NCBI GenBank assembly: GCA_903937225.1
Contig: CAIZYO010000154.1
Coordinates: 1 to 11,728, forward strand
Length of the DNA: 11,728 nucleotides
Reading direction: 5' to 3'
Source of the DNA: an uncultured Chloroflexota bacterium
Lineage (GTDB): Bacteria; Chloroflexota; Limnocylindria; Limnocylindrales; Limnocylindraceae
Positions 1-5,888 of the stretch are shown here, piece after piece. Below the pieces are notes generated by a model, which saw nothing but the letters and a program-made list of their open reading frames with translations, had not been told where the DNA came from and made no database searches. A program made the position numbers and the translations under genes. Each line of letters starts with the position of its first letter. Position 1 is the first letter of the stretch.

Positions 1-39
1 AGGCGGGCGTCGTCGGTTCGATTCCGGCCGGGGGCACCA
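1..39 (+). tRNA. tRNA gene, 3' part only (isotype not readable, possibly Arg)
   Basis: The 3' part of a tRNA runs into the window from the left. Seen directly: a T arm with a 5-bp stem (12-16 with 24-28, one G-U pair) around the loop TTCGATT (17-23), the 3' acceptor strand CGGGGGC (29-35), discriminator A36 and an encoded CCA (37-39). Positions 2-6 (GGCGG) fit the 3' side of an anticodon stem and 7-11 a five-base variable loop, so it is a class I tRNA. The implied 5' acceptor strand, GCCCCCG, and the GGCGG stem resemble tRNA-Arg genes I know from high-GC bacteria. The anticodon lies outside the window, so the isotype is only a guess. No terminator follows before the next gene. Confidence 0.85.
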
Positions 40-68
40 TTGGAAACGGGGTAAAGAGAGGAGCAGGG

Positions 69-1415
69 GTGAGCGAACCGCAGATCACGAAGGAGATCCC
101 AGACTTTCAGCAGCCCCCAGACGTTGGGGTGCTTCGCAACGGTGCCTTCCTGCGCCTCTGGATCGCCCAACTCCTCACCCAGATCGGCGGCAACGTCGTT
201 CTTTACGGGCTCACAGTGCTCGTCGCCGAGCGTAGCGGCTCAACGTCGGCGCTCAGCCTCCTCTTTTTGAGCTTCCTCGTCCCTGCAGTAGCACTCTCCC
301 CAATCTCGGGTGTCTGGGTTGATCGTCTCGATAAGCGTCTTGTGCTGATCGTGGCGAATTTCACCCGCGCCGTTGCCTTCTTCCTGATGCTCGGCAGCGT
401 GGATACCCTTGGTAGCGTCCTGCTCTTGAACATCTTCGCGAGCTTCATGACCACCATCTTCGCCCCCGCTGAGCTTGCAATGATCCCTATGCTTGTTCGG
501 CGCGATCAACTCACGTCAGCGAACGGCCTCTTCACCTTCACGTTGAACGCTGCATTCGCGCTCGGATTCGCACTTATTGGACCCGCCGTCGTGCGGATCG
601 CAGGACCTGAAGCTTCAATCATCCTCGTGGCCGTCCTCTTCCTCTTTGCCGGACTCCTCTGCATCGGCCTCCCCTCAGCCCCACCGACCTCTCATGACGA
701 CGGACTCATTGGTTCCACTCGCAGTAGCACGCGAACAACAACGTCAGAACTCGTTGAGGGTTTGCGATACATCCGCGCGCACGGTTCGGTCGGTTGGTCG
801 CTGCTCTACCTAGCGATCGCAGCGAGTGTCGTTGGCCTCATGGGCGTCCTCGGACCCGATTACGTTGCCGATGCGCTCGGGCTTGAGGCGCGTGACTTCT
901 GGCTGATCGTCCTTCCGATTGGACTTGGGGTGGTTACTGGCATCTTGGCGCTCAACAGCTGGGGGAAGGCCGTCTCTCGACGGAGACTCATTGAAGGGGG
1001 CCTCCTGGGGGTTGGGGCGGGCCTTGCGCTCCTTGCACTCGCTGAACCGATCAGTGCGGCGATCTCTGATGGTGCGAGTTCTCTCGGCGGACTTCCGATC
1101 GGCCCCGGTGCGTCAGCACTCGCCACCGTGATCTTTGTGGCCTATTTCGCAGGTGCAGCGTATGGACTCGTGGCGATTCCAGCCCAGACGGCCTTGCAAG
1201 AAGAGTTGCCCGTTGAAGTTCGCGGACGAGTCTTTGGCGTACTCAACATGCTCGTCAGTCTCGGCAGCTTCGTTCCGATCATTGCCGTGGGTCCGATTGC
1301 GGATACGTTCGGTGCCACGAACACGCTCCTTGGAGTTGGAGTGAGCATTGCGGGCGTTGCCCTGCTCTCAATCGTGCGCGGGCCTCGCCGCGTGGGGAGC
1401 TCTAGCGCGCCGTAA
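69..1415 (+). CDS. MFS transporter, exporter-type (MFS_3/EntS-like), substrate unknown
   Basis: A 448-residue inner-membrane carrier with about twelve hydrophobic segments (roughly 31-52, 61-79, 91-111, 117-137, 155-175, 181-201, 242-262, 277-297, 308-328, 350-374, 390-410, 418-436). A hydrophilic central loop spans about 203-240. MFS motif A is visible after TM2 as GVWVDRLDKR (81-90). The stretch PAELAMIPMLV (133-143) and the segment around EVRGRVFGVLNM (383-394) are typical of the EntS/DHA3-type branch, many of which are proton-driven drug or siderophore exporters. The start is GTG at 69, with AGGAG at 59-63 five bases upstream. The preceding tRNA ends only 29 bases earlier with no terminator, so the two may share a transcript. 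The gene converges on psuG and overlaps its 3' end by 14 bp. Nothing in the sequence identifies the substrate; a link to pseudouridine is not supported because the gene is on the opposite strand and of exporter type. Confidence 0.85.
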   Translation: MSEPQITKEIPDFQQPPDVGVLRNGAFLRLWIAQLLTQIGGNVVLYGLTVLVAERSGSTSALSLLFLSFLVPAVALSPISGVWVDRLDKRLVLIVANFTRAVAFFLMLGSVDTLGSVLLLNIFASFMTTIFAPAELAMIPMLVRRDQLTSANGLFTFTLNAAFALGFALIGPAVVRIAGPEASIILVAVLFLFAGLLCIGLPSAPPTSHDDGLIGSTRSSTRTTTSELVEGLRYIRAHGSVGWSLLYLAIAASVVGLMGVLGPDYVADALGLEARDFWLIVLPIGLGVVTGILALNSWGKAVSRRRLIEGGLLGVGAGLALLALAEPISAAISDGASSLGGLPIGPGASALATVIFVAYFAGAAYGLVAIPAQTALQEELPVEVRGRVFGVLNMLVSLGSFVPIIAVGPIADTFGATNTLLGVGVSIAGVALLSIVRGPRRVGSSSAP

Positions 1416-2322
1416 CGTCCCCCTGCGCCGCTGCGACCGCGACGGCCGCGGCGAGTGAGGCATTCGACTCCGCCAGTGCAAGGTTGGCGGGGATGGACCG
1501 CGAGGCTGTTGCATCCGCAATGGCGGCGAGAATTCGTGGCGTTGCTGCTGGCCCTCGCGCACCCGCTGCAACTGCGGCGGCAAGCCCCTTCTCAATCGCG
1601 ACCGCGATCTCATCCGCAGGGATCTCGCTCGCTTCAGGAATTGGGTTCGCGATCAGCAGACCGCCACCCCATCCGATTGCTCGCGCGGCGCGCATCATTG
1701 CGGCAAGCTCGGCTGGACTCTCCGCGCGGTGAGCGATCGGAAGTCCACTGCTTCGACTCCAGAAGGCGGGGAACTCGTTCGTCCGATATCCGACTACGGG
1801 CACTCCGAGTGTTTCTAGGACCTCAAGGGTTTTCGCGAGATCAAGGAAGGCTTTCGCGCCCGCGCTAACAACGGCAACCGGATGCCGCGCCATTGCGCCG
1901 AGATCCGATGAAACATCAAAGCTCTCCTCTGCGCCGCGATGCACCCCGCCAATGCCACCCGTTGCAAAGATCTGAATCCCAGCGAGGTGCGCGACTGCGA
2001 CCGTCGCGGAGACGGTCGTCACTCCAGCGGAGAGGCGCTGCGCGATCGCGGCGGGGAGATCGCGCTCGGCAAGCTTTACGGAAGCGTTGAGTAACCGCTC
2101 CTCCTCGCCCGGCTCAACGCCAGCAACGAGTGCACCATCAAGGAGCCCGGTGAGGGCGGGGACGGCACCGGCCGCACGTATGGCGGCGTTCACGCGGTCG
2201 AAGCAGGTTCGGTTGTGGGGTGCGGGGAGCCCAAGGCTTGAGGTGATGGTGGACTCGAGCGCAACCACTGCGCGCCGCGACGCGAGTGCGTCAGCAACCT
2301 CTTGCGAGAGCTTTACCTGCAC
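1402..2322 (-). CDS. psuG: pseudouridine-5'-phosphate glycosidase
   Basis: Cytosolic enzyme that cleaves the C-glycosidic bond of pseudouridine 5'-phosphate to uracil and ribose 5-phosphate (PsuG/YeiN, IndA family). At 306 residues it matches the E. coli enzyme (312). Residues expected from E. coli PsuG are present: Glu23 in VVALESTI (E. coli Glu31), Lys83 in SVKLAERDL (Lys93), Asp140 in FDVSSDL (Asp149) and Lys157 in AGAKAFLDL (Lys166), the Schiff-base lysine. The family hallmark FATGGIGGVHRGAE spans 119-132, and ANPIPE lies near 225-230. I chose GTG at 2322 because a G-rich ribosome-binding site (about 2337-2329) precedes it and the alignment begins there. The longer frame from 2529 runs far into psuK and matches nothing. 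The start lies one base after the psuK stop, so the pair is translationally coupled. The loop after ESTI reads TSSLGLP where E. coli has ISHGMP, so a usual histidine is missing. The TAG stop lies inside the 3' end of the convergent MFS gene. Confidence 0.93.
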   Translation of the reverse strand: MQVKLSQEVADALASRRAVVALESTITSSLGLPAPHNRTCFDRVNAAIRAAGAVPALTGLLDGALVAGVEPGEEERLLNASVKLAERDLPAAIAQRLSAGVTTVSATVAVAHLAGIQIFATGGIGGVHRGAEESFDVSSDLGAMARHPVAVVSAGAKAFLDLAKTLEVLETLGVPVVGYRTNEFPAFWSRSSGLPIAHRAESPAELAAMMRAARAIGWGGGLLIANPIPEASEIPADEIAVAIEKGLAAAVAAGARGPAATPRILAAIADATASRSIPANLALAESNASLAAAVAVAAAQGDVTAR

Positions 2323-2323
2323 G

Positions 2324-3223
2324 TCAACCCCCCTCTTGCTGTTGCAGATGTGCGCGCGCCGCGCGGTGTCCTGCGTGTAGGGCATCCTCCCACGAATCCC
2401 CCCGTGCACGCGCAACAAGGAAGCCGCCCGCGAATGCATCACCTGCGCCAGTGGAGTCGATTGACCCATTGATCGGTGGGGCGGCGACTGATGCGAGTAC
2501 CTCGCCACTGGCGGCGCGAACGTCGGCAACGCCAGCGCCGCGCTTAACGATCAGCGTCATCCCAGCGATCGGTGCGCGGAGGAGGCCAAGGTACTCCGCC
2601 TCTTCTTCATTCGCGAAGAGGTGTGTTGCGCCGCTTGCGGCGAAGCGCCTTCGGCTCTCTTCTGGGCCCCACGCGGCGAGTGCTCCAACTGAAGAGGCAT
2701 CAAGAGAGGTCGGGATGCCGTCTTGATTCGCTTCGTGAAGAAGGCGCAGCGTGGTGGTAGCGAGTGGCTCACCCATCAGCGAGTAGGCGGGGGCATGGAG
2801 CCAGTCAGCCCCGCTGAGCAACGCTGGACCTGGATGCTGCAGATTCGTTGCCACCCCACGATCTGGAAGCATGGTTCGCTCCCCGTCCGGCTCAACGACC
2901 ACGATGATTGATGGGCTCCGGCCCGCGCGCTGCAGGAGTGGTTCGACACCTGCGGCAAGGAGCGCCGCCTCCAGAGCATCGCCTGTGGCATCACTGCCGA
3001 TCGCCCCAAGGAAGCGGGCACGACCACCCGAGGCTGCCGCTGCTACGGCAACGTTGGCGGCGCTGCCGCCACGTCGGCGAGTGATCTGTGCCGCGGCATC
3101 ACTGCCGCGACGCCACGGCGCGGCAAGGCGGACGGCAATCTCGTCAATAAGGTCGCCGACGCTAACGATCAACGGCCCGTTGGCCGATCGTCTCACCTGG
3201 GGCTCGCCGCGTACGCCACTCAT
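2324..3223 (-). CDS. psuK: PfkB-family sugar kinase, probable pseudouridine kinase
   Basis: A 299-residue cytosolic ribokinase-fold (PfkB) kinase. Signature 1 is RRGGSAANVAV (50-60). The nucleotide/Mg region FANEEEAEYL (203-212) carries an N-x-x-E pattern. Signature 2 is DSTGAGDAFAGGF (256-268), with Asp262 as the catalytic base. PfkB proteins share these motifs whatever the sugar, so the substrate comes from context. The stop codon lies one base before psuG, an arrangement that points to phosphorylation of pseudouridine at the 5'-OH to feed PsuG. Another ribonucleoside or ribose is possible but less likely. I chose ATG at 3223. It has no Shine-Dalgarno sequence, but a TACACT hexamer (3237-3232 on this strand) ends 8 bases upstream, which fits a leaderless mRNA. 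GTG at 3196 is a weaker alternative. The opening strand LIVSVGDL (18-25) is the usual family beginning, so the first 17 residues are a short extension. Confidence 0.85.
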   Translation of the reverse strand: MSGVRGEPQVRRSANGPLIVSVGDLIDEIAVRLAAPWRRGSDAAAQITRRRGGSAANVAVAAAASGGRARFLGAIGSDATGDALEAALLAAGVEPLLQRAGRSPSIIVVVEPDGERTMLPDRGVATNLQHPGPALLSGADWLHAPAYSLMGEPLATTTLRLLHEANQDGIPTSLDASSVGALAAWGPEESRRRFAASGATHLFANEEEAEYLGLLRAPIAGMTLIVKRGAGVADVRAASGEVLASVAAPPINGSIDSTGAGDAFAGGFLVARARGDSWEDALHAGHRAARAHLQQQEGG

Positions 3224-3258
3224 AGGCGGGGAGTGTATCGGCTATCCTCTGAGACCTC
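3224..3258. promoter_or_regulatory. Candidate divergent promoter between psuK and tRNA-Val
   Basis: Only 35 bases separate the divergent psuK start and the 5' end of tRNA-Val, so any promoters must be packed here and into the flanks. On the minus strand TACACT (3237-3232) is a TAnnnT-type -10 whose transcription start would fall at or next to the psuK ATG. On the plus strand TATCCT (3243-3248) lies 10 bases before the first tRNA base, a normal distance. No convincing -35 hexamer is visible for either. The two -10 candidates are only 5 bases apart, so RNA polymerase binding would be mutually exclusive. The assignment rests on short matches. Confidence 0.35.
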
Positions 3259-3335
3259 GGGCGGTTAGCTCAGTTGGTTAGAGCGCAGCCTTGACATGGC
3301 TGAGGTCACAGGTTCGAGTCCTGTACCGCCCACCA
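3259..3335 (+). tRNA. tRNA-Val (anticodon GAC)
   Basis: A complete 77-base cloverleaf with encoded CCA. The acceptor GGGCGGT (3259-3265) pairs fully with ACCGCCC (3325-3331). The D arm is GCTC/GAGC (3268-3271, 3281-3284). The anticodon stem is CAGCC/GGCTG (3286-3290, 3298-3302) around TTGACAT, giving anticodon GAC at 3293-3295, which reads GUC and GUU valine codons. The variable loop is AGGTC, the T arm is ACAGG/CCTGT around TTCGAGT, the discriminator is A3332 and CCA is 3333-3335. All stems are Watson-Crick. It stands 28 bases before the thrS start with no terminator between, so it is probably the first gene of the thrS transcript. Confidence 0.97.
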
Positions 3336-3363
3336 GTAGCCCGAGGAGGCAGGGAAGCGACGA

Positions 3364-5202
3364 ATGGCTGACGACGCGGTCCAGGCGGTACAAGAAGAGG
3401 AGCTCCTCGCCGCCCCTGTGCGCGGTTCAGCCGACGAACTCCTAGACGCTGGTGCTGCCGACCACTTCGGTCGCATGCGTCACTCGGCCGCACACGTGAT
3501 GGCCGAGGCGGTGATGCGCCTCTTTCCGGGGGTCAAACTTGGGATCGGCCCCGCGATCACTGATGGCTTCTACTACGACTTCCTTCTCGAACGCGCGCTC
3601 ACCCCAGAAGACCTTGCTGCGATTGAGGCGGAGATGGCGAAGAGCATCGCCGCGGATCACACCTTCAAACTGCAGGAGCATCCGTTTGACGACTTGCGTG
3701 CATCACTCATCAAGGCGGATCAGGCGCTCAAAGTCGAGATCATGGACGATCTTGCAGCGAACGCAATGGCATCCGGACAGCAAGTACCGAGTGTGACCAC
3801 GTACACACACGGCGAATTCCAGGATCTCTGTCGCGGGCCACATGTGGAGAGCACCGGAAAGATCGGCCCATACAAGCTCCTCTCAGTTGCTGGCGCGTAC
3901 TGGCGCGGCAAGAGCGACCGGCCAGCGCTGCAGCGCATCTATGGAACCGCGTGGGACACGCAAGAGGAGTTGGAGCAGTTCATCTGGCGCCGCGAGGAGA
4001 TGAAGAAGCGAGATCATCGTCGACTCGGCGTTGCGCTCGACCTCTTCTCATTCCATGACGTATCGCCGGGGAGCGCCTTCTGGCACCCGAAGGGGCAACT
4101 CCTCTGGCGTACCCTTGAGGGGGCGATGCGTGAACTCCAAGATGCGCGCGGGTATCAGGAGATCTCCACGCCAATCATTGTGAGCAAGCGCCTCTGGGAG
4201 AAGTCTGGACACTGGGACCTCTACCGCGAGAACATGTTCATCATTGAGTCAGAGGGTGAAGAGTTCAGCCTGAAGCCGATGAACTGCCCCGAAAGCACCG
4301 TCATCTACAAGACAAAGACGCGGAGCTACCGCGACCTTCCACTGCGACTCTCGGAGTACGGCCGTCTCCACCGCAATGAACTATCTGGAACACTAAGCGG
4401 CCTGACCCGCGTGCGGCACTTCATTCAGGACGATGGGCACATCTACGTTCGGCCGGACCAGATGGAGAGCGAAATTGATGCGCTGCTCGGTGAGGTTGCA
4501 ACGGTCTATGGCTGGTTTGATCTCCCCGTTGAGTTTGTCTTCTCGACGAAGCCCGCCAAAGCGCTCGGTGATCCGAAGCTTTGGGAGAAGGCAGAGTCAA
4601 TGATTGAATCGGCGCTGAAGCGCTCGGGTGCAACCTGGCGCCTTAGCGCAGGAGACGGTGCCTTCTACGCGCCGAAGATTGACATTATCGTGCGCGATGC
4701 CCTGGGCCGCGAGTGGCAGACGGCGACGATTCAAGTTGATCTCGCCATGCTCCCTGAACGATTTGATCTTGAGTATGTTGATGAGGCGGGGGAGCGCGTC
4801 CGTCCGATTGCTATCCACCGTGCAATCTATGGCTCACTCGAGCGCTTCATTGGGATTCTGGTTGAGCACTTCGCGGGCGCACTCCCTCTCTGGCTATCAC
4901 CAGAACAGGTGGTGATCATCCCCATTGCCGATCGCCATCTCGAAGCGGCTGAGGCTGGCGCCGCAATCTTGCGCCGTGCCGGGATCCGCGTGAGCATTGA
5001 TGACTCGTCAAATCGCATGCAGAACAAGATTCGACTTGCGCAAGAGCAGAAGGTGCCGCTGATGCTTGTCCTTGGAGACAAGGAGATCGAGGCGGGCGGC
5101 GCCGCGCCGCGCTGGCGTGACGGGACCCAGGAGCCAGCGACGAGCTGGGAGGCGCTTGCGGCAAGGCTCGCAGCACAGGTGGCGGCACGAAGCGTCTCGT
5201 GA
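3364..5202 (+). CDS. thrS: threonine--tRNA ligase, lacking the TGS domain
   Basis: Class II synthetase that activates threonine with ATP and charges tRNA-Thr. At 612 residues it is shorter than the E. coli enzyme (642) because the N-terminal TGS domain is missing; residues 1-35 are an unrelated acidic stretch. The editing domain follows, with its four expected residues: His40 and His44 (HSAAH), Cys156 and His160 (LCRGPH), which remove mischarged serine. In the catalytic core the zinc ligands are Cys308 (PMNC), His359 (DDGH) and His485 (AIHRAI). Motif 2 (RLHRNE) spans 334-339. Motif 3 is GSLERFIGIL (490-499). The anticodon-binding domain runs from about 515 to 605. ATG at 3364 has AGGAGG at 3344-3349 (14 bases upstream) and a nearer AGGG at 3351-3354. 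Methionine 38 as a start would cut too close to the editing motif. The 28-base leader leaves no room for an E. coli-style tRNA-like operator or a T-box. Probably transcribed with the upstream tRNA-Val. Confidence 0.97.
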   Translation: MADDAVQAVQEEELLAAPVRGSADELLDAGAADHFGRMRHSAAHVMAEAVMRLFPGVKLGIGPAITDGFYYDFLLERALTPEDLAAIEAEMAKSIAADHTFKLQEHPFDDLRASLIKADQALKVEIMDDLAANAMASGQQVPSVTTYTHGEFQDLCRGPHVESTGKIGPYKLLSVAGAYWRGKSDRPALQRIYGTAWDTQEELEQFIWRREEMKKRDHRRLGVALDLFSFHDVSPGSAFWHPKGQLLWRTLEGAMRELQDARGYQEISTPIIVSKRLWEKSGHWDLYRENMFIIESEGEEFSLKPMNCPESTVIYKTKTRSYRDLPLRLSEYGRLHRNELSGTLSGLTRVRHFIQDDGHIYVRPDQMESEIDALLGEVATVYGWFDLPVEFVFSTKPAKALGDPKLWEKAESMIESALKRSGATWRLSAGDGAFYAPKIDIIVRDALGREWQTATIQVDLAMLPERFDLEYVDEAGERVRPIAIHRAIYGSLERFIGILVEHFAGALPLWLSPEQVVIIPIADRHLEAAEAGAAILRRAGIRVSIDDSSNRMQNKIRLAQEQKVPLMLVLGDKEIEAGGAAPRWRDGTQEPATSWEALAARLAAQVAARSVS

Positions 5203-5233
5203 ACCGAGCCTCCAGCGGCCCCCTCTCGTTGGG

Positions 5234-5242
5234 TGCTACGAT
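5234..5242 (+). promoter_or_regulatory. infC: Candidate extended -10 promoter for infC and downstream genes
   Basis: TGCTACGAT at 5234-5242 fits an extended -10 element (TG, one base, then TAnnnT). It sits in the only long non-coding gap of the cluster (5203-5302). Transcription would begin near 5249, just before the hairpin at 5252-5268, leaving an untranslated leader of about 54 bases before infC. There is no good -35 hexamer, which extended -10 promoters can do without. An internal promoter ahead of infC would let IF3, bL35 and bL20 be made at higher levels than ThrRS. Support is a single short motif plus position. Confidence 0.35.
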
Positions 5243-5251
5243 TACGCCTCC

Positions 5252-5268
5252 CACGGAAGGTATCCGTG
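5252..5268 (+). promoter_or_regulatory. Short hairpin in the infC leader
   Basis: A perfect 6-bp inverted repeat, CACGGA (5252-5257) and TCCGTG (5263-5268), encloses a five-base loop AGGTA. It lies between the candidate -10 at 5237 and the infC ribosome-binding site at 5290-5294. There is no U run after it, so it is not an intrinsic terminator. It could be a 5' stabilising stem or part of a regulatory leader. I could not recognise an established L20-leader structure from the sequence alone. Confidence 0.4.
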
Positions 5269-5302
5269 TGGTTTGGATGAGACGATCGTGAGGGTGTAGC
5301 CG

Positions 5303-5887
5303 ATTAAGGACCTGCGCATCAATCTGCAAATCCGCGTACCGCAAGTGCGCGTCCTTGATGAAGACGGCAACCAGTTGGGAGTCCTCCCCACTCACGAAGC
5401 ACTCCGACAGGCACAGGAGCGCGGCCTCGACCTTGTTGAGGTCGCCCCAACGTCGGCCCCGCCCGTCTGCAAGTACCTGAACTACGGTCAATACAAGTAC
5501 GAACTGCAGAAGAAGGAGAAGGACTCAAAGAAGCGGCAGAAGACCGTTGATTTGAAGGAGCTCCGCTGCACCCCCAAGATTGGGGAGGCCGACCTTCTGA
5601 CAAAGATCCGCCAGGCCCACAAGTTCCTCTCGGCGGGGGACCGGGTCAAGTTCTCGGTCAAGTTCCGTGGCCGCGAGGCGACCCACCCAGAGATCGGCCG
5701 AGCGATCCTCACCAGGGTGGTGGAGGGGCTCTCCGACGTGGCCCAGCTCGAGCGCCCCCCGCTCCTCGAGGGGCGTTTCCTCTCAATCCAGCTGCTCGCG
5801 CTGCCCAAGGCGAAGGGGCGTGAGCCTTCTGCGGCGAGTTCCGCTACGCTACCCGAACCAACAGCCAGTTCACCCGAAGGGGAGTGA
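5303..5887 (+). CDS. infC: translation initiation factor IF-3, AUU start codon
   Basis: Binds the 30S subunit, keeps 50S away and checks start codon and initiator tRNA. The 194-residue reading has an N domain (about 4-66, beginning DLRINLQIR and containing VCKYLNYGQYKYE), a lysine-rich linker helix (67-85), and a C domain (86-171, with KFRGREATHPEIG near 120-132). A tail of about 23 residues rich in Ser, Ala, Pro and Glu follows. The first in-frame GTG (5345) would remove the opening strand of the N domain. An in-frame TAG at 5297-5299 limits the start to 5300 or later. ATT at 5303, giving M-K-D-L-R-I-N, is the only good candidate: AGGG (5291-5294) lies eight bases upstream, and E. coli infC also starts at AUU followed by lysine. 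IF3 discriminates against AUU starts, so it would repress its own synthesis. The last codons carry the ribosome-binding site of rpmI, one base away. Confidence 0.93.
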   Translation: MKDLRINLQIRVPQVRVLDEDGNQLGVLPTHEALRQAQERGLDLVEVAPTSAPPVCKYLNYGQYKYELQKKEKDSKKRQKTVDLKELRCTPKIGEADLLTKIRQAHKFLSAGDRVKFSVKFRGREATHPEIGRAILTRVVEGLSDVAQLERPPLLEGRFLSIQLLALPKAKGREPSAASSATLPEPTASSPEGE

Positions 5888-5888
5888 C

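Noticed and set aside
69..1415. MFS gene as the pseudouridine transporter of the psuKG unit
   Set aside because: It lies convergent on the opposite strand, and its motifs resemble exporters of the EntS/DHA3 type, not nucleoside importers.
2323..2529. Extended psuG reading from ATG 2529 (375 residues)
   Set aside because: The first 69 residues lie inside psuK, look like a shadow translation, and have no PsuG homology. GTG 2322, with a G-rich ribosome-binding site, gives the normal length.
3259..3363. tRNA-like structure before thrS as a T-box or ThrRS operator
   Set aside because: It is a full cloverleaf with CCA, perfect stems and a Val anticodon, so it is a real tRNA gene, and the 28 bases after it are too short for a T-box.
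4916..5491. 191-codon minus-strand open frame over the thrS end and infC start
   Set aside because: Its composition is that of an antisense shadow, no motif is recognisable, and the opposite strand has well-supported genes. It does span the spacer, but nothing supports it.
5345..5887. infC starting at GTG 5345
   Set aside because: It would remove the first strand of the IF3 N domain and has no good ribosome-binding site; ATT 5303 explains the upstream homology.
5667..5888. Longer rpmI frame beginning at 5667
   Set aside because: The upstream part lies within infC and is low-complexity shadow; bL35 clearly begins MPKMKT at 5889.
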